From NCBI GenBank assembly GCA_015680685.1, contig MNCI01007785.1:42443-106442 (forward strand): a stretch of DNA of 64,000 nucleotides. The letters are read 5' to 3'. Each line of letters opens with the position of its first letter. The first letter of the stretch is position 1. A program made the position numbers and the translations under genes. Source of the DNA: Gnetum montanum (Eukaryota; Streptophyta; Gnetopsida; Gnetales; Gnetaceae). Under the pieces are notes generated by a model. The model saw nothing but the letters and a program-made list of their open reading frames with translations, ran no database searches and was not told where the DNA came from. Of the stretch, positions 54,573 to 64,000 are shown one piece after another.

Positions 54573-55160
54573 CTAAGCATTCATTAGATGTTGAGGTGGT
54601 TCACCATGTAGAAGGTACTTCTTTATGTCATCGTACCATTCCACGGCGTGTGTTGTGCTAATGGATGTTATGGGTAGTTCATCAGGAGCGTCAATTATGG
54701 GCTTGGCACAACTTGTTATGGAACTGGGCAACGCATGAAACATGTCAAATGGAATGTTTAGGGTTAGTGTTGCAAGTGCAACTGTGATGGTATTATCATT
54801 TCTGGAAACATGTTGCACATCTATGTTTGTGAATTATTTTAGCAAATTTTTTATCAAGTCATAGTATGGTTGTAAATGTAAAGCTTTACATGCATATACC
54901 TCTGTGACCTTATTGATGACTAACTGCGAGTCTCCTCTAACTACAAGCCATGTGGTTTCTGAAGTTAGCACTGCCATGAGACCTCTAAGAAAACCTTCGT
55001 ACTCTACCATGTTGTTAGTACAAGGAAAGTTTAAAAGATAAGAAAAGGGTCGGATCTCCCCAGAGGGATATGTGATAACCGCTGCAACACTTCCTCCTTG
55101 GGAGGTCGATGCTCCATCAAAGTTTAGGATTACGTCGTAGTTATCAGGAACTATGTCTAC
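54573..55160 (-). pseudogene. ME3 second (archaeal-type) RNase H
   Basis: It reads VILNFDGASTSQGGSVAAVI, NNMVEYEGFLRGLMAVL and RGDSQLVINKVTEVYACKAL, then MQHVSRNDNTITVALATLTL. The DG and E positions are present; the last acidic D (NTIAD in PE) is Val here. It sits between the first RNase H and integrase, as in PE. Confidence 0.85.
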
Positions 55161-56920
55161 TATGTTTACGTTCTCATTAGGAAACTCTAGGTTGATTGTT
55201 GTTTGGTCTAGCATCGGTGATGCGGTCATTTGATTGACTATAACTTGACCTTTAACTAATGATTGAGCTATGTAGTGTAGGTCAAACTCAGGAATCATCG
55301 CTTTCCATCTAGCTATCTTGCTTGATTCACATATGTTGTTCGTGAGCATGTTGTCTTTACAAATGATATTAACTTGGTTACAGAAGAGATAATGTCGCCA
55401 CTTATTTAAAGGAAAGATAAGGGTAAGGCATGACCTCTCCACATCGTTGTAACATTGTTCGTGGGCTACTAATGCATGGCTCAAGTAGTAAACAAGGATT
55501 TCAGTTCCATCATCACGTTTTTGATAAAGCATAGACGTGATGGATGAATCGGATGTTGCAAGGTAGATGTAAAATGGTTTATTGTTCTATGGTGGATGAA
55601 CTATCGGTAGTTGAGCTAGTGTCGTTTTGATGTTCTCAAAGGCTTCTTGGCACTGTGGAGTCCATTCAAAATGGACATGTTTGCGTAATAGGTGCTGCAT
55701 AGGCCTCAATTTGTCCATCAGTTTTTCAATGAAGTGTCTAATAAACTATAATTTACCTTGTAGACCGCACAGTTTGGTAAGGTTGCTAGGTGGTTTTAGA
55801 TTTGTTATTGCTTTAACCTTATCCGAATCTACTTGTATCCCTATCTTAGATACAACTGATCCAAGCATTTTTCCTGTGTTAACCCCAAAGACACATTTCT
55901 TCGGGTTGAGTCTAAGATCGTATTTTAGACAACATTTCAGTACCAAGTCTGGATCTTGTACATGTTTCTTAGTTGTTTTTGATTTGACCACAATGTCATC
56001 TACATAGTCATTGAGTGAGTTGAACATGTAATCACTAAAGATGAATGTCATCGCTCGTTGATATGTAGCCCTGACATTCTTGAGACCGAATGACATCATC
56101 GTATAATAAAATGTACCCCATGGTGTCATAAAGGTTTTTCTGAGTTGATGTTCGGGGTTCATCCTAATCTAGTTATATCCTGAAAAGCCATCCATAAAGG
56201 ATAACAATGCATGCCTAGCAGTTGAATCAATAAGTTGATCAATGCTAGGTAGCGGGAAGTCATTATTTATGGTTGCAATGTTGAGGTCACGGAAGTAAAT
56301 ACATAGACGAATGCTCCTGTTCTTCTTTGGGACTATAACCATGTTGGATACCCAATCAGCATAGTCCATGGCTAGGATGAAAAAATCTTGATAAATCTTC
56401 ATGATCTCATTGCAAACTACCAATGCTACTTCAGGCTTGACCTTGCGTACTTTTTTTTTCACTGGTCTTAGTTTTGGATCAAGTATAATGTTATGCTAGA
56501 ATATTCGAGGGTAGAGCCTAGGCATGTCAGTGTAAGACCAAGTGAATTATTTCATGTTTTCTTTTAGCACTTGAGCTATGTCACTGGCAAGTTGTGGGTT
56601 TAACAGAGTACTTAGTTTTAAAATTTTAACCTCGCCATTTGACGTAGTTATGGGGACTTTAGCTAGGGGATCTTCGGTGATGTTATCGGCTTCTAGGTCC
56701 AGAGATTTTTTCATTTCTTTAAAGCAATCTAGTGTTTCTTAGGTTGATGCCACTAAATTATCGTATGTTGGGGAGTCTAAATCAATGGACTCTAGATTGA
56801 TTTCTCATTTAATTGCTCCATGTGGTCCATTGATAGACAACAGTATGAAGAGTTGCTATCCATGTGTTTGCTCTTGCCAATGAAACAAGGAGCTATGTTA
56901 GCAAGGGTGAGTTTTCTTTT
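55161..56920 (-). pseudogene. ME3 reverse transcriptase and first RNase H (broken)
   Basis: RT blocks: VKPEVALVVCNEIMKIY, MVIVPKKNRSIRLCIYF, SFMDGFSGYN, TFMTPWGTFYYTMMSFGLKN and LNDYVDDIVVKSKTTKKHVQ with intact YVDD. RNase H: ILVYYLSHALVAHEQCYNDV and HYLFCNQVNIICKDN. The N-terminal extension continues to about 56920 (NGPHGAIK, then DNITEDPLAKVPIT), as in PE. Four to six stops interrupt the frame. No start codon is expected. Confidence 0.9.
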
Positions 56921-56964
56921 TTCTTAAGAAATTGATTTTACGTTTAAATGTAACTAATGGTACA

Positions 56965-57060
56965 CCAAGGGTAGTTTACCGTCATGCCTGGATGTATGGT
57001 AGTTTAAGGCCATACCAGGCTAGGGTGGCAGTTTAAGGCCATACTGGGCCATATGTGTAT
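56965..57060 (-). repeat. ME3 array before reverse transcriptase
   Basis: Three units of GGTAGTTTAAGGCCATACCAGG type, the reverse complement of PE array 2 (CCTGGTATGGCCTTAAACTACC). Confidence 0.8.
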
Positions 57061-57450
57061 ACAAGAATTTAAAAAAAAATTTAATTTATATTTTATTTTT
57101 ATATATTTTTCTATTTTTAAAGTTTAAGGTTTGGGCATTGATAAAAGAAAAAGGAGGTAAACGTGACCAACATAGAAAAGAATAACATTATGTATTTTAC
57201 TTTATTTTTTAGGAGCTTTTACAGTTTCGTGTTGCCCAAGGGGGTCAGCTTAATCAAAAGTAAATATTTTTTTTTTTTGTTTTGGATGATGTTAACCATG
57301 GGCCAGCGTAAGAGAATAAGTAGCATTATGTATGTTTTATTTCTATTTTAAAGTTTTTACTTCTAAGGTGTGGGCATTTTACCTAGGAGGTTAGCATCAA
57401 AACAACGTGGTAAAGGCAATAAAAGTAATGGTTAAATATAATAAAATAAA
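57061..57450. other. AT-rich spacer upstream of the ME3 antisense promoter
   Basis: Contains poly(A) and poly(T) runs and CAGCGTAAG at about 57304. No coding is supported. Equivalent in position to PE 37782-37974. Confidence 0.4.
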
Positions 57451-57710
57451 GGGGGGGGGAATTAAAAAGGTTTTCATAGTAAAAGTAAAAGTCATTTCAT
57501 CATTTTTCAGCGTGAGTATTGGAAACTAGGCGACAGTGGCAGCGTAAGCAAGGTGGGTAGTGGATAGCCGGCATCGCAGGCAGAATCAGAGTATGTACAA
57601 CAGTTTATAGCGTCCCGGAGGGGAGCATGACTAACTACTGCACCTAGATCTACAACACTCAAAGCCAGATCTGTAGCTACAACATCTAGATCTACAGCTT
57701 ATGGGGCAAA
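57441..57710 (+). promoter_or_regulatory. promoter region of the ME3 antisense gene
   Basis: ATAAAATAAAGGGGGGGGG at 57441-57459 aligns with TATATAAAGGGGGGGG of PE on its minus strand, about 260 bp upstream of the ATG at 57711. CAGCGTGAG and CAGCGTAAGC occur between, echoing the motif in LTR F and intron 1. Confidence 0.55.
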
Positions 57711-58084
57711 ATGGGTAAAGGAAAATAGGACAAGGGTAAAGGAAAGAAGGAGGCGATGCTAGCGTTTGTGGAGGAAAGCAAGGAGATGCTTCAATGCCTT
57801 CCTCAGCCCAGGATCCCTTCATGGATAGAGTCCATGTGCAAGTACGCTCCTATTTCATGTTTTATTTGCCCTTTTTTTTCCTTGCTATTTTTTTGTTGCT
57901 GTTTCCATGTGTACGACATAAATATCCTTGTGTGGTGTGTGCGTATGAAGCATGTGCATCCTAGGCATTTATAGCGTGTGTAAGGAACAATCTTTTTTTT
58001 GGATAAATTTTTATGTGAATGGTGTCTTCCATGTGATTTAATTTCCTTAACATGAGTAGCTAACTTCTGGATTGTGTTGTCCCT

Positions 58085-59560
58085 AATTTATGTTTTCTTG
58101 GGACCTGATCATTTTGAGCATGAGTGATGCATGTTCATAGGCAGTGTGCATGACAAAAAAAGCCATATTTTTGGGTACATTTCATTTTCGCAGTTTTGGG
58201 GAGGGCCAGGGTTTTTGCAAATATTTTTGTTTTTGTTTCTTGCCATGAATTGCAGTGTTTGTGTTCCTGGTGTGGGTTGCAGTTCCAGGGCTTGTACACG
58301 AGGGTTTGAATGCCTAGTTTTTTTTTTTGAAATCTCGGGAGAAATAGAACAACGTGAGTACCTATCCTTGGTTGTTTTGTATGCATGTATGGCCCATAAA
58401 TCGTGGGTATTTCTTGGCTCAGTTAGTGTGAGTTCATAGGTGGAATTATCATGATCATGTGTACAGGACCTCATTCATCTTGAGTATATGACTCAAAGGT
58501 CAGCGTGAATGTGGTGCTAAGATCATCGTTAGCATGAGTACAGGATCAAGCATTAGCATGAGTGCCTGTCCCAACATTAGCGTGAGTTTATGGAGTTAAA
58601 ATTTGCTTGAATAAAGGGCCAAAATTAGTGTGAGGGTGAGTACAAGACCATAGGCAGTGTGAGTCCGTGATCCAATCATCATCATGAGCAAATATTCCAA
58701 TGTGAGTGTTTTTTGTTTGAGGTAAGATTATTATTAGCATGAGTACAGGCCCCCATTCAATATCAGTGTGAGTAAAGGCTTTTAGTATCAGCGTGAGTAC
58801 AGGGTTTTCACAACCCAGTGTGGATGGTTTGGTTTTCGATATTCAGCGTAAACTTGCTATTTCGAATGAATACAAGCACCTGACCTCCCATACACCCCGT
58901 GAGTGACTCAGGCTTCCTTAATAGTATGAGCATGCTTTGGCCTCCCATAATAGCATGAGTAAATGGATGCTTTACTTTACGTTACCTTGCTATTTTACCA
59001 TCCAATGAGTGAATGGCCCAACAATGTTGAGTTTATTTTGTTATATTTACTGTTGCAAGTGCCTGATTTCAGTATGCAACGTGAGCATGAGTTGTTTCCC
59101 TCATTTCTATTATAGCATGAGTTTGTTGGTTTGGGCTATCAAGCATGAGTAGCCATCTTTATGGCCATGGGTATTGGCAGTGTGAGTTATTGTAAAGCTC
59201 TATCAGCGTGAGTTAGGCCTCTTACTTGGTAGCATGGGCGGTGGTATTGTTGTTGAACTCAGCGTTACTGATTTAACTTTGATACTCAGCATGAGTTTCT
59301 ACACCCTGAGCGTGAGTAGAGCCTTTTGTTTTCAGCGTGAGTTTTGTTTTACCATATAATGCAGCATGAATATTCCCCCAAACTCGGTGCAAGCACCCTC
59401 AAACTTAGTGAGAGTTAGATCTTAAGGCACTAGCGTGAGTTAGGTTCATTTTATCGTAAGTCACTGCCACCTCTATCCCAAGTTTCCCTTCATTTTCTCT
59501 TGCGTGCAACGTAAGTGTTCCATACATGTAGCGTGAGTCACTTTTCTTGGGTAATGCAAA
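58085..59560 (+). repeat. CAGCGTGAGTA array in intron 1 of the ME3 antisense gene
   Basis: Dozens of variants of AGCGTGAGT, AGCATGAGTA and CAGTGTGAGT at irregular spacing, often followed by ACAGG. The core CAGCGTGA is shared with the palindromes of LTR F in the same element. Confidence 0.9.
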
Positions 59561-60109
59561 CTATGAGCTATTTTTACCTATGGTTGTAACATAAACTAGC
59601 CCTCCTTCAATGATGCTTTGGTTCAAGCCCTCCCCAATGCATTTTATAAAATATTTGTGTGCACTCCTAGTATTAATTTTTTTAGATACCAATAGTAAAC
59701 TAGCTATTACGGAGGGCCTGGTAAATTCGGGAGCCTAACGCCTTTGTTTAGTCAAATTAATATAGACCTTCACTAACTAGATCCCCCGTGCTTACGAGGG
59801 TGTGTGAAAATTAAGTATAAATTTTTTCCAAGTGTCAAGCGTGTTAATTTGGTAGCATATGAACATTGAAAATTTGTGCAAGTGTCAAGTGTCTAGCGTA
59901 TGAACACTAAAAATTTGTCTAAGTGTCTAGTTGGCAGCGTGTGAACATTGAAAATTTGTCTATGTCCACTGTGTTAAGTATGCACTTAAGTGTTAGTGTA
60001 AACTATTGTTTATGAAGAATTTACATTTTTATATGCATTCAAGTATCTCTACAGCGATTGTTACAATATCTCGTCCACTGGGGAATTATTTTATGTGTTT
60101 GAAATATGG

Positions 60110-60260
60110 GTTGGTATCAGTTTTAAGTCATAATTCTAGGACTAAGTGTGGTGTTAGTTTACCAGCATGACACTAGGACGTAATTGTTATTTATGTTTTA
60201 AGTGGTGGGTTGGGTATGGTGTCATTTTATTATCTTAACTCCAGGATGAAGGTTCTATGT
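60110..60260 (+). repeat. short TTTTAAGTCAT array before exon 2 of the ME3 antisense gene
   Basis: Three units of GGTATCAGTTTTAAGTCATA and GGTGTTAGTTTACCAGCATG, of the post-integrase array type, here inside the antisense gene's first intron. Confidence 0.65.
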
Positions 60261-62620
60261 GCTTTATGTGTTTTGGGTTTTATATTTTATATATGCTTAT
60301 TTTAAATTCTGGCTGGGTGCAAGGGCGTTAAACCCTTTCTCTTGGTGGTGGAGCTCATAGGTGTACTCACGTGGTTTGGTGTCATGGAACCTCATGCACC
60401 TCCACATGACATGAAGATTGGGTCACAAGCGTTATGGTTTCACCCAAGTGCTACTGAGTTTCTATCCTTTATCTTGTAGAGCTTTAGTGTTGTGATTTGG
60501 TCTCATCTGAGTGAAGAAATGGCTTGTAGTGTTCTTGAGACCATACTACCTGGTTCATTTGATGGTATATTGGCATTTGTTGATGATGTGGATGAGGGGC
60601 TATTTAAAGTTGGTGATGGTCCTACGGAAGGTCCTCGATCTAGCCGCCCTTTGACTCGTGTGTGGGAGTTACAATCTTGCAACCACTACAATAGTAGTAG
60701 TACCCTCTTCGTAGCTTTCTGTGTACATAGATTGTTCCAAAATGTTCCTGGAACAATGTACTAGGTAGAAAGGTAAGCTCTTTCAATTTGTATTTTATTT
60801 ACTTGTTTTGACTTTATACTGTTGTTGATGTTTGATCATTGTTTCTTTGTAGGCCCCGATTTGACGAAGATGGAGTGTGTAGGAATGATGATGAACTTGA
60901 CTTGACACGTATAGCCTTGGAGGCCTTTCTGGTGGGCCCCACTCTTCATGGTGCCATTTTAGTCAAAACCAAGGGTGTAGTTATCCATTATCACAAATAG
61001 TATTCTAGGGCCTTTGAGCGGTGTGAAGCTCGTGGGTGGCTACATAAAGATTGGTCCCATAATGGTCCCATGTTTCCTCCAATGGTTGATCCAATGCCAA
61101 GTATGCCTGATCCATTTGTTAATGGTAAGTGATTATGTTTTGAGCCTTATTTTGTCCTTGCTACCCCATTTTTTATCATGATTTTAATCTTTTGTTTAAC
61201 ATATCATTGCAGTAGATGTTACCCCAAGTGGGGTTGTCGTCGTGACTGGGCATACCAAGGGTACTTTGTTCATGAAATTCAAGGAGATGGAAGATGCACA
61301 ATGATGGTCGCATACTAAGGCATCTCAACATGTTATCACTTGCCTAATCGGTGCTAGTTTACTAGATCTGTTCACTACCTTGACCCCTATCATCTCCGTA
61401 ATTGAAATGGTCTCCATTATTGATTCTTTCAACGATGAAGTGACCTATTTTTGCACGCGAGTCTGGGGGGTTAAGATTGTGTTCCATCTAACCGTCGAGT
61501 TATTTTTGGATTTCTTTGATGTACCATCAAATGGTTCCAAGATTATAGTGGACAAGGCAAATAGAGAGGAGCGTGTGGTTAAAGAATTGGAGGAATGGCT
61601 GGGCATGAAGTGATGTCCTAAAGGCTTCCCTATACAGGGGAGCACTAAAGTGATGGAGGTGAATCGATTGTACCCATTATTTAGAGCGCGTGCATTTCCC
61701 AAGTCTCTATCTCAAATGAGATATCTTGGAGTAGAGCCCGCAAGTATCATGCACTCGATTATAGAAACTGGAATGCGTTATAACTAGATACAATTTCTAC
61801 TTTCGGGTTTCCATGGGGAGATTGTCAAATTGTGCTTGAACGTGGGGGCACAGTCCCACTTCACATTCCTTCGTAGACTAGCTAAGTTCCTAGTCATCCA
61901 CATGGGTAATGAACATATGTTGAGGGACCATACACAACTATCTCATCCATGGATTCATCACTTGTTTGATGTTACTAGGTCTCAAGATGCTCCTAAAGGT
62001 GTTGAGGAATCAGCCTCTATTACAACAAGGGGTGCAGCTAGTTCTTCCTACCATACGCATGATAGCATAGGGTTGGAACTGGCTAATTTGCATTACCCTA
62101 CCAGGAGAGCTGATTGGGTGATTAAAGAAATGATCGGGAAAGCTAGATCCAAGGTATGGAGGCCTAAACATCCTAGGGAAGCAGCTCCAGAAGCTAACCC
62201 ACCAAGAATAAAACGTATTAGATTCAAGTTGCCAGAGCGTGGTAAGTACATTTTATTTATTGTTAGTCTTTTATGTTTTCTGGTTTTATTCCCTTATTAT
62301 GTGATGCTAATTTTGAGTTTATGAATGTTATCTGAGGAAACCCCTGAAAGAGAAAGGGATGAACAAGCTCCAGTGGTTGAACCAGCAGTGATTCCCACTG
62401 ATCAAGTCTAGGAAATAGAAGAAGCTAAAGCAGCAGAGGTCGGGGAGATTCTCATCTCCCTAGAAGAATGTGTGGAAGAACGTGTAGAAGAAGAAATGGA
62501 AGTGAATCATGCTGAAGGCATATATGTCCTTAGACACTCTAGTGAGGAGAGAGAAATTTTTGATGGCTTCTTTGGGAAAACATTACATCCTAGTGATCCA
62601 CCGGGGTTGATCAACCAAGG

Positions 62621-64000
62621 GGTCTATTGGCACATTTGGCCATTTCATGGAACAGTAAGACTCATTGTAAATATTATTGTAAGGATGGGAGAGTGTAAGA
62701 GTGCTATTTCATACCATTGGTATGAGATCTAAGGGAGAACATAATATTATTGGTGAAAAAAAATGAAGCACATATGAAAAATAAGGAATAAAGATTGCAA
62801 GAGATAATGTGCCAATGATGAATGAATTGACAAGCAAGGAAATTTTCATTGCCAGAGATATGTTCAGGAATTGATTATTTGGGCACTGACAAAGAATAAA
62901 AGAAGGAAATTGGAATTGGAAATTAAAAAAAAATAATAAATTCCTTGTTAATCATTTTTTTTAGTTCACATTTTTGGCCCAGTCTTGCAAAAAAAAATAC
63001 TCTGCCAGAAAGGGTCATTTTCCAAAACAGTCAGGGTGCTGCAATAGAAGTGTTCTTTTCAATCTGCAAATATCGGGCATAACTGGATTATTACCAGTCG
63101 TTCTTGCAATGGCCCTAAATGGCTCTGAACGGCGTCGACGTCTTGGTGGCAGCATAAACCTCCTGTCCAGCATTTCAAGGCATTCATTTGTTTTTTTCTT
63201 CTCCCTACCGTGAATGCAGCCAGTGGGTCTATTTCTTCATCACCGCCAACGTTGTTGATATTCCCGGTGTACTCGATGGGCGTGAACTTCAAAGTGGTTG
63301 CTGGGAGGCAATGGTCTACGATTCAATGGATTCAAACCCTGGAATGATAAAATCGCGTAGAAGATCTAGCTTGTTCACGCTGAAACCCTCGAATCTGAGC
63401 CTGCGTTTCAACATTCTGATCTTTATTATTCTGTGTGAATCTGCAAAAAATAATCACCTCTGTCCCATGCGTAAAGGTCTGGCTATGGTTGCACTACAAA
63501 AATCCGTGAGCAGAAAGCAAAGGCTGCAAAGAAATTAGTTCCAATGATAGGCGTGTTTACAGCTCGTCCCTGTAATTTCCAATAATTTGTGTAGGTTACT
63601 TCCTTGCCAAACAGGGTTTTTTTTTCCAAAGGGCTCATTTCAAATTTTTAGGTAGTATGTCATTCACTCCTCCTACAACCTACCTTCCAAAACAGTAGCC
63701 ATGTCCAACGCCGATGCATTCGGTATCGCATACCAGTCTGGTGAATGCGGCAACAAAGACACAAAGCCATATCAAGACAGGTGTCTGGAGATATTTTGGG
63801 CCGATGCTGGTAAACCAGAGTTGCAATTTATCAAATAAAATTTTAAATAATCACAATACCATATACACTAAGTTGGAAGCCCATACACACTAAGTGTGAA
63901 GCCCCGGTTATAAACTTACCTTTTTTTTAATTTGATTATCCCAAGACTTCAAAAATTTATTGTTTTTAAATATTATTATATAAGTTACTACCTACAAAAT
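62621..64000. other. unassigned sequence right of ME3
   Basis: AT-rich, no retroelement motif. Open frames at 63059-63292 (minus) and 63188-63538 (plus) overlap each other and have no recognisable domain. 63845-63905 has a short duplicated phrase (ATACACTAAGT..GGAAGCCC, ACACTAAGTGTGAAGCCCC). It may be host DNA. Confidence 0.5.
63701..63838 (+). CDS. possible first exon or small ORF, unknown
   Basis: The ATG at 63701 opens MSNADAFGIAYQSGECGNKD and continues to a stop at 63836-63838 (45 codons). A donor-like G|GTAAAC occurs at 63809-63810 after 109 nt, so this could be the first coding exon of a gene running out of the window. Base composition is GC-richer than the surroundings. No family is recognised and it may be chance. 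Confidence 0.2.
   Translation: MSNADAFGIAYQSGECGNKDTKPYQDRCLEIFWADAGKPELQFIK

Larger units (their letters stand above)
57711..62610 (+). pseudogene. ME3 copy of the antisense spliced gene, exons 1-5
   Basis: Exons: 57711-57841 (131 nt, the same length as in PE), about 60323-60771, 60853-61124, 61213-62241, and from about 62337 to near 62605. Shared protein words: EESKEMLQCLPQPRIPSW, PFLLVVELIGVLTWFG, SMLQ-independent WSHLSEEMACSVLETILPG, WLHKDWSH, IIDSFNDEVTYFCTRVWGVK and HTQLSHPWIHHLF. Donors GTAAGC, GTAAGT and GTAAGT fit; the exon 2 acceptor has decayed from CAG to CAA. Intron 1 has swollen to 2.5 kb of GCGTGAGT repeats. Several stops, at least one in each exon. Homology is lost inside exon 5. 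Confidence 0.85.
49675..62620 (-). mobile_element. ME3: Tat-lineage element with antisense gene, minus strand (13 kb, 5' end missing)
   Basis: 3' LTR F (49675-51897), 3' region, integrase, second RNase H, RNase H and RT (53404-56920), array, and the antisense gene on the plus strand (57711-about 62605). Homology to PE ends inside exon 5 of the antisense gene near 62610. Protease, gag and 5' LTR are absent. Confidence 0.85.

Noticed and set aside
1-64000. tRNA, rRNA or other structured RNA genes
   Set aside because: No cloverleaf with A and B boxes and no rRNA-like block was seen on reading. Met-tRNA-like words are only primer sites. A covariance-model scan would be the decisive check.

Overview
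This 64-kb window looks like nuclear intergenic DNA from a seed plant with a large, repeat-packed genome. It is AT-rich, has no recognisable host gene, and consists largely of nested LTR retrotransposons broken by stops and indels. The layout and the old, diverged LTRs fit a gymnosperm best, but that is inference and no species marker is visible.

Layout. 1-4.9 kb is AT-rich with no supported gene; it holds a near-perfect 32-bp inverted repeat and a 0.4-kb insert between 20-21-bp direct repeats. 4.9-8.2 kb is a non-coding LTR element (LARD-like). 8.2-14.5 kb is a decayed Ty3/gypsy element on the minus strand, interrupted by a solo Ty1/copia-type LTR. 14.6-17.1 kb is the 5' LTR and gag of a relative of that copia element. 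From 17.1 to 62.6 kb the window is a pile of Tat-lineage Ty3/gypsy elements, recognised by the gag knuckle, YVDD reverse transcriptase, a second RNase H and the DDE integrase. I call them ME1 (minus, 17.15-20.4), an LTR-A remnant (20.4-22.7), ME2 (minus, 22.7-26.0, pol deleted), PE (plus, 26.0-44.2, the most complete), ME4 (minus, 44.2-47.7), an LTR-C fragment (plus, 47.7-49.7) and ME3 (minus, 49.7-62.6). 62.6-64.0 kb is unexplained sequence.

The main discovery candidate is inside these Tat elements. Between protease and reverse transcriptase, on the strand opposite to gag-pol, lies a spliced gene. In PE it has eight exons (about 1,067 codons) whose intron phases all agree. The same exons recur in ME3, and the last two recur in ME4. 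Its start is preceded in both PE and ME3 by a similar ATAAAG-plus-G-run promoter. Its first intron, the element LTRs and the 5' leader carry arrays of one short motif that differs between families: GCGTATACGC in PE, and CAGCGTGA in ME3. The sense gag-pol is therefore split by a roughly 6-kb interval, which suggests an Ogre-like sense intron hosting an antisense gene.

Other shared structures are a hairpin across the polypurine tract and 3' LTR start in all five junctions present, TTTAAACT-type arrays at the borders of coding modules, and palindromes repeating about every 180-200 bp inside two LTR families.
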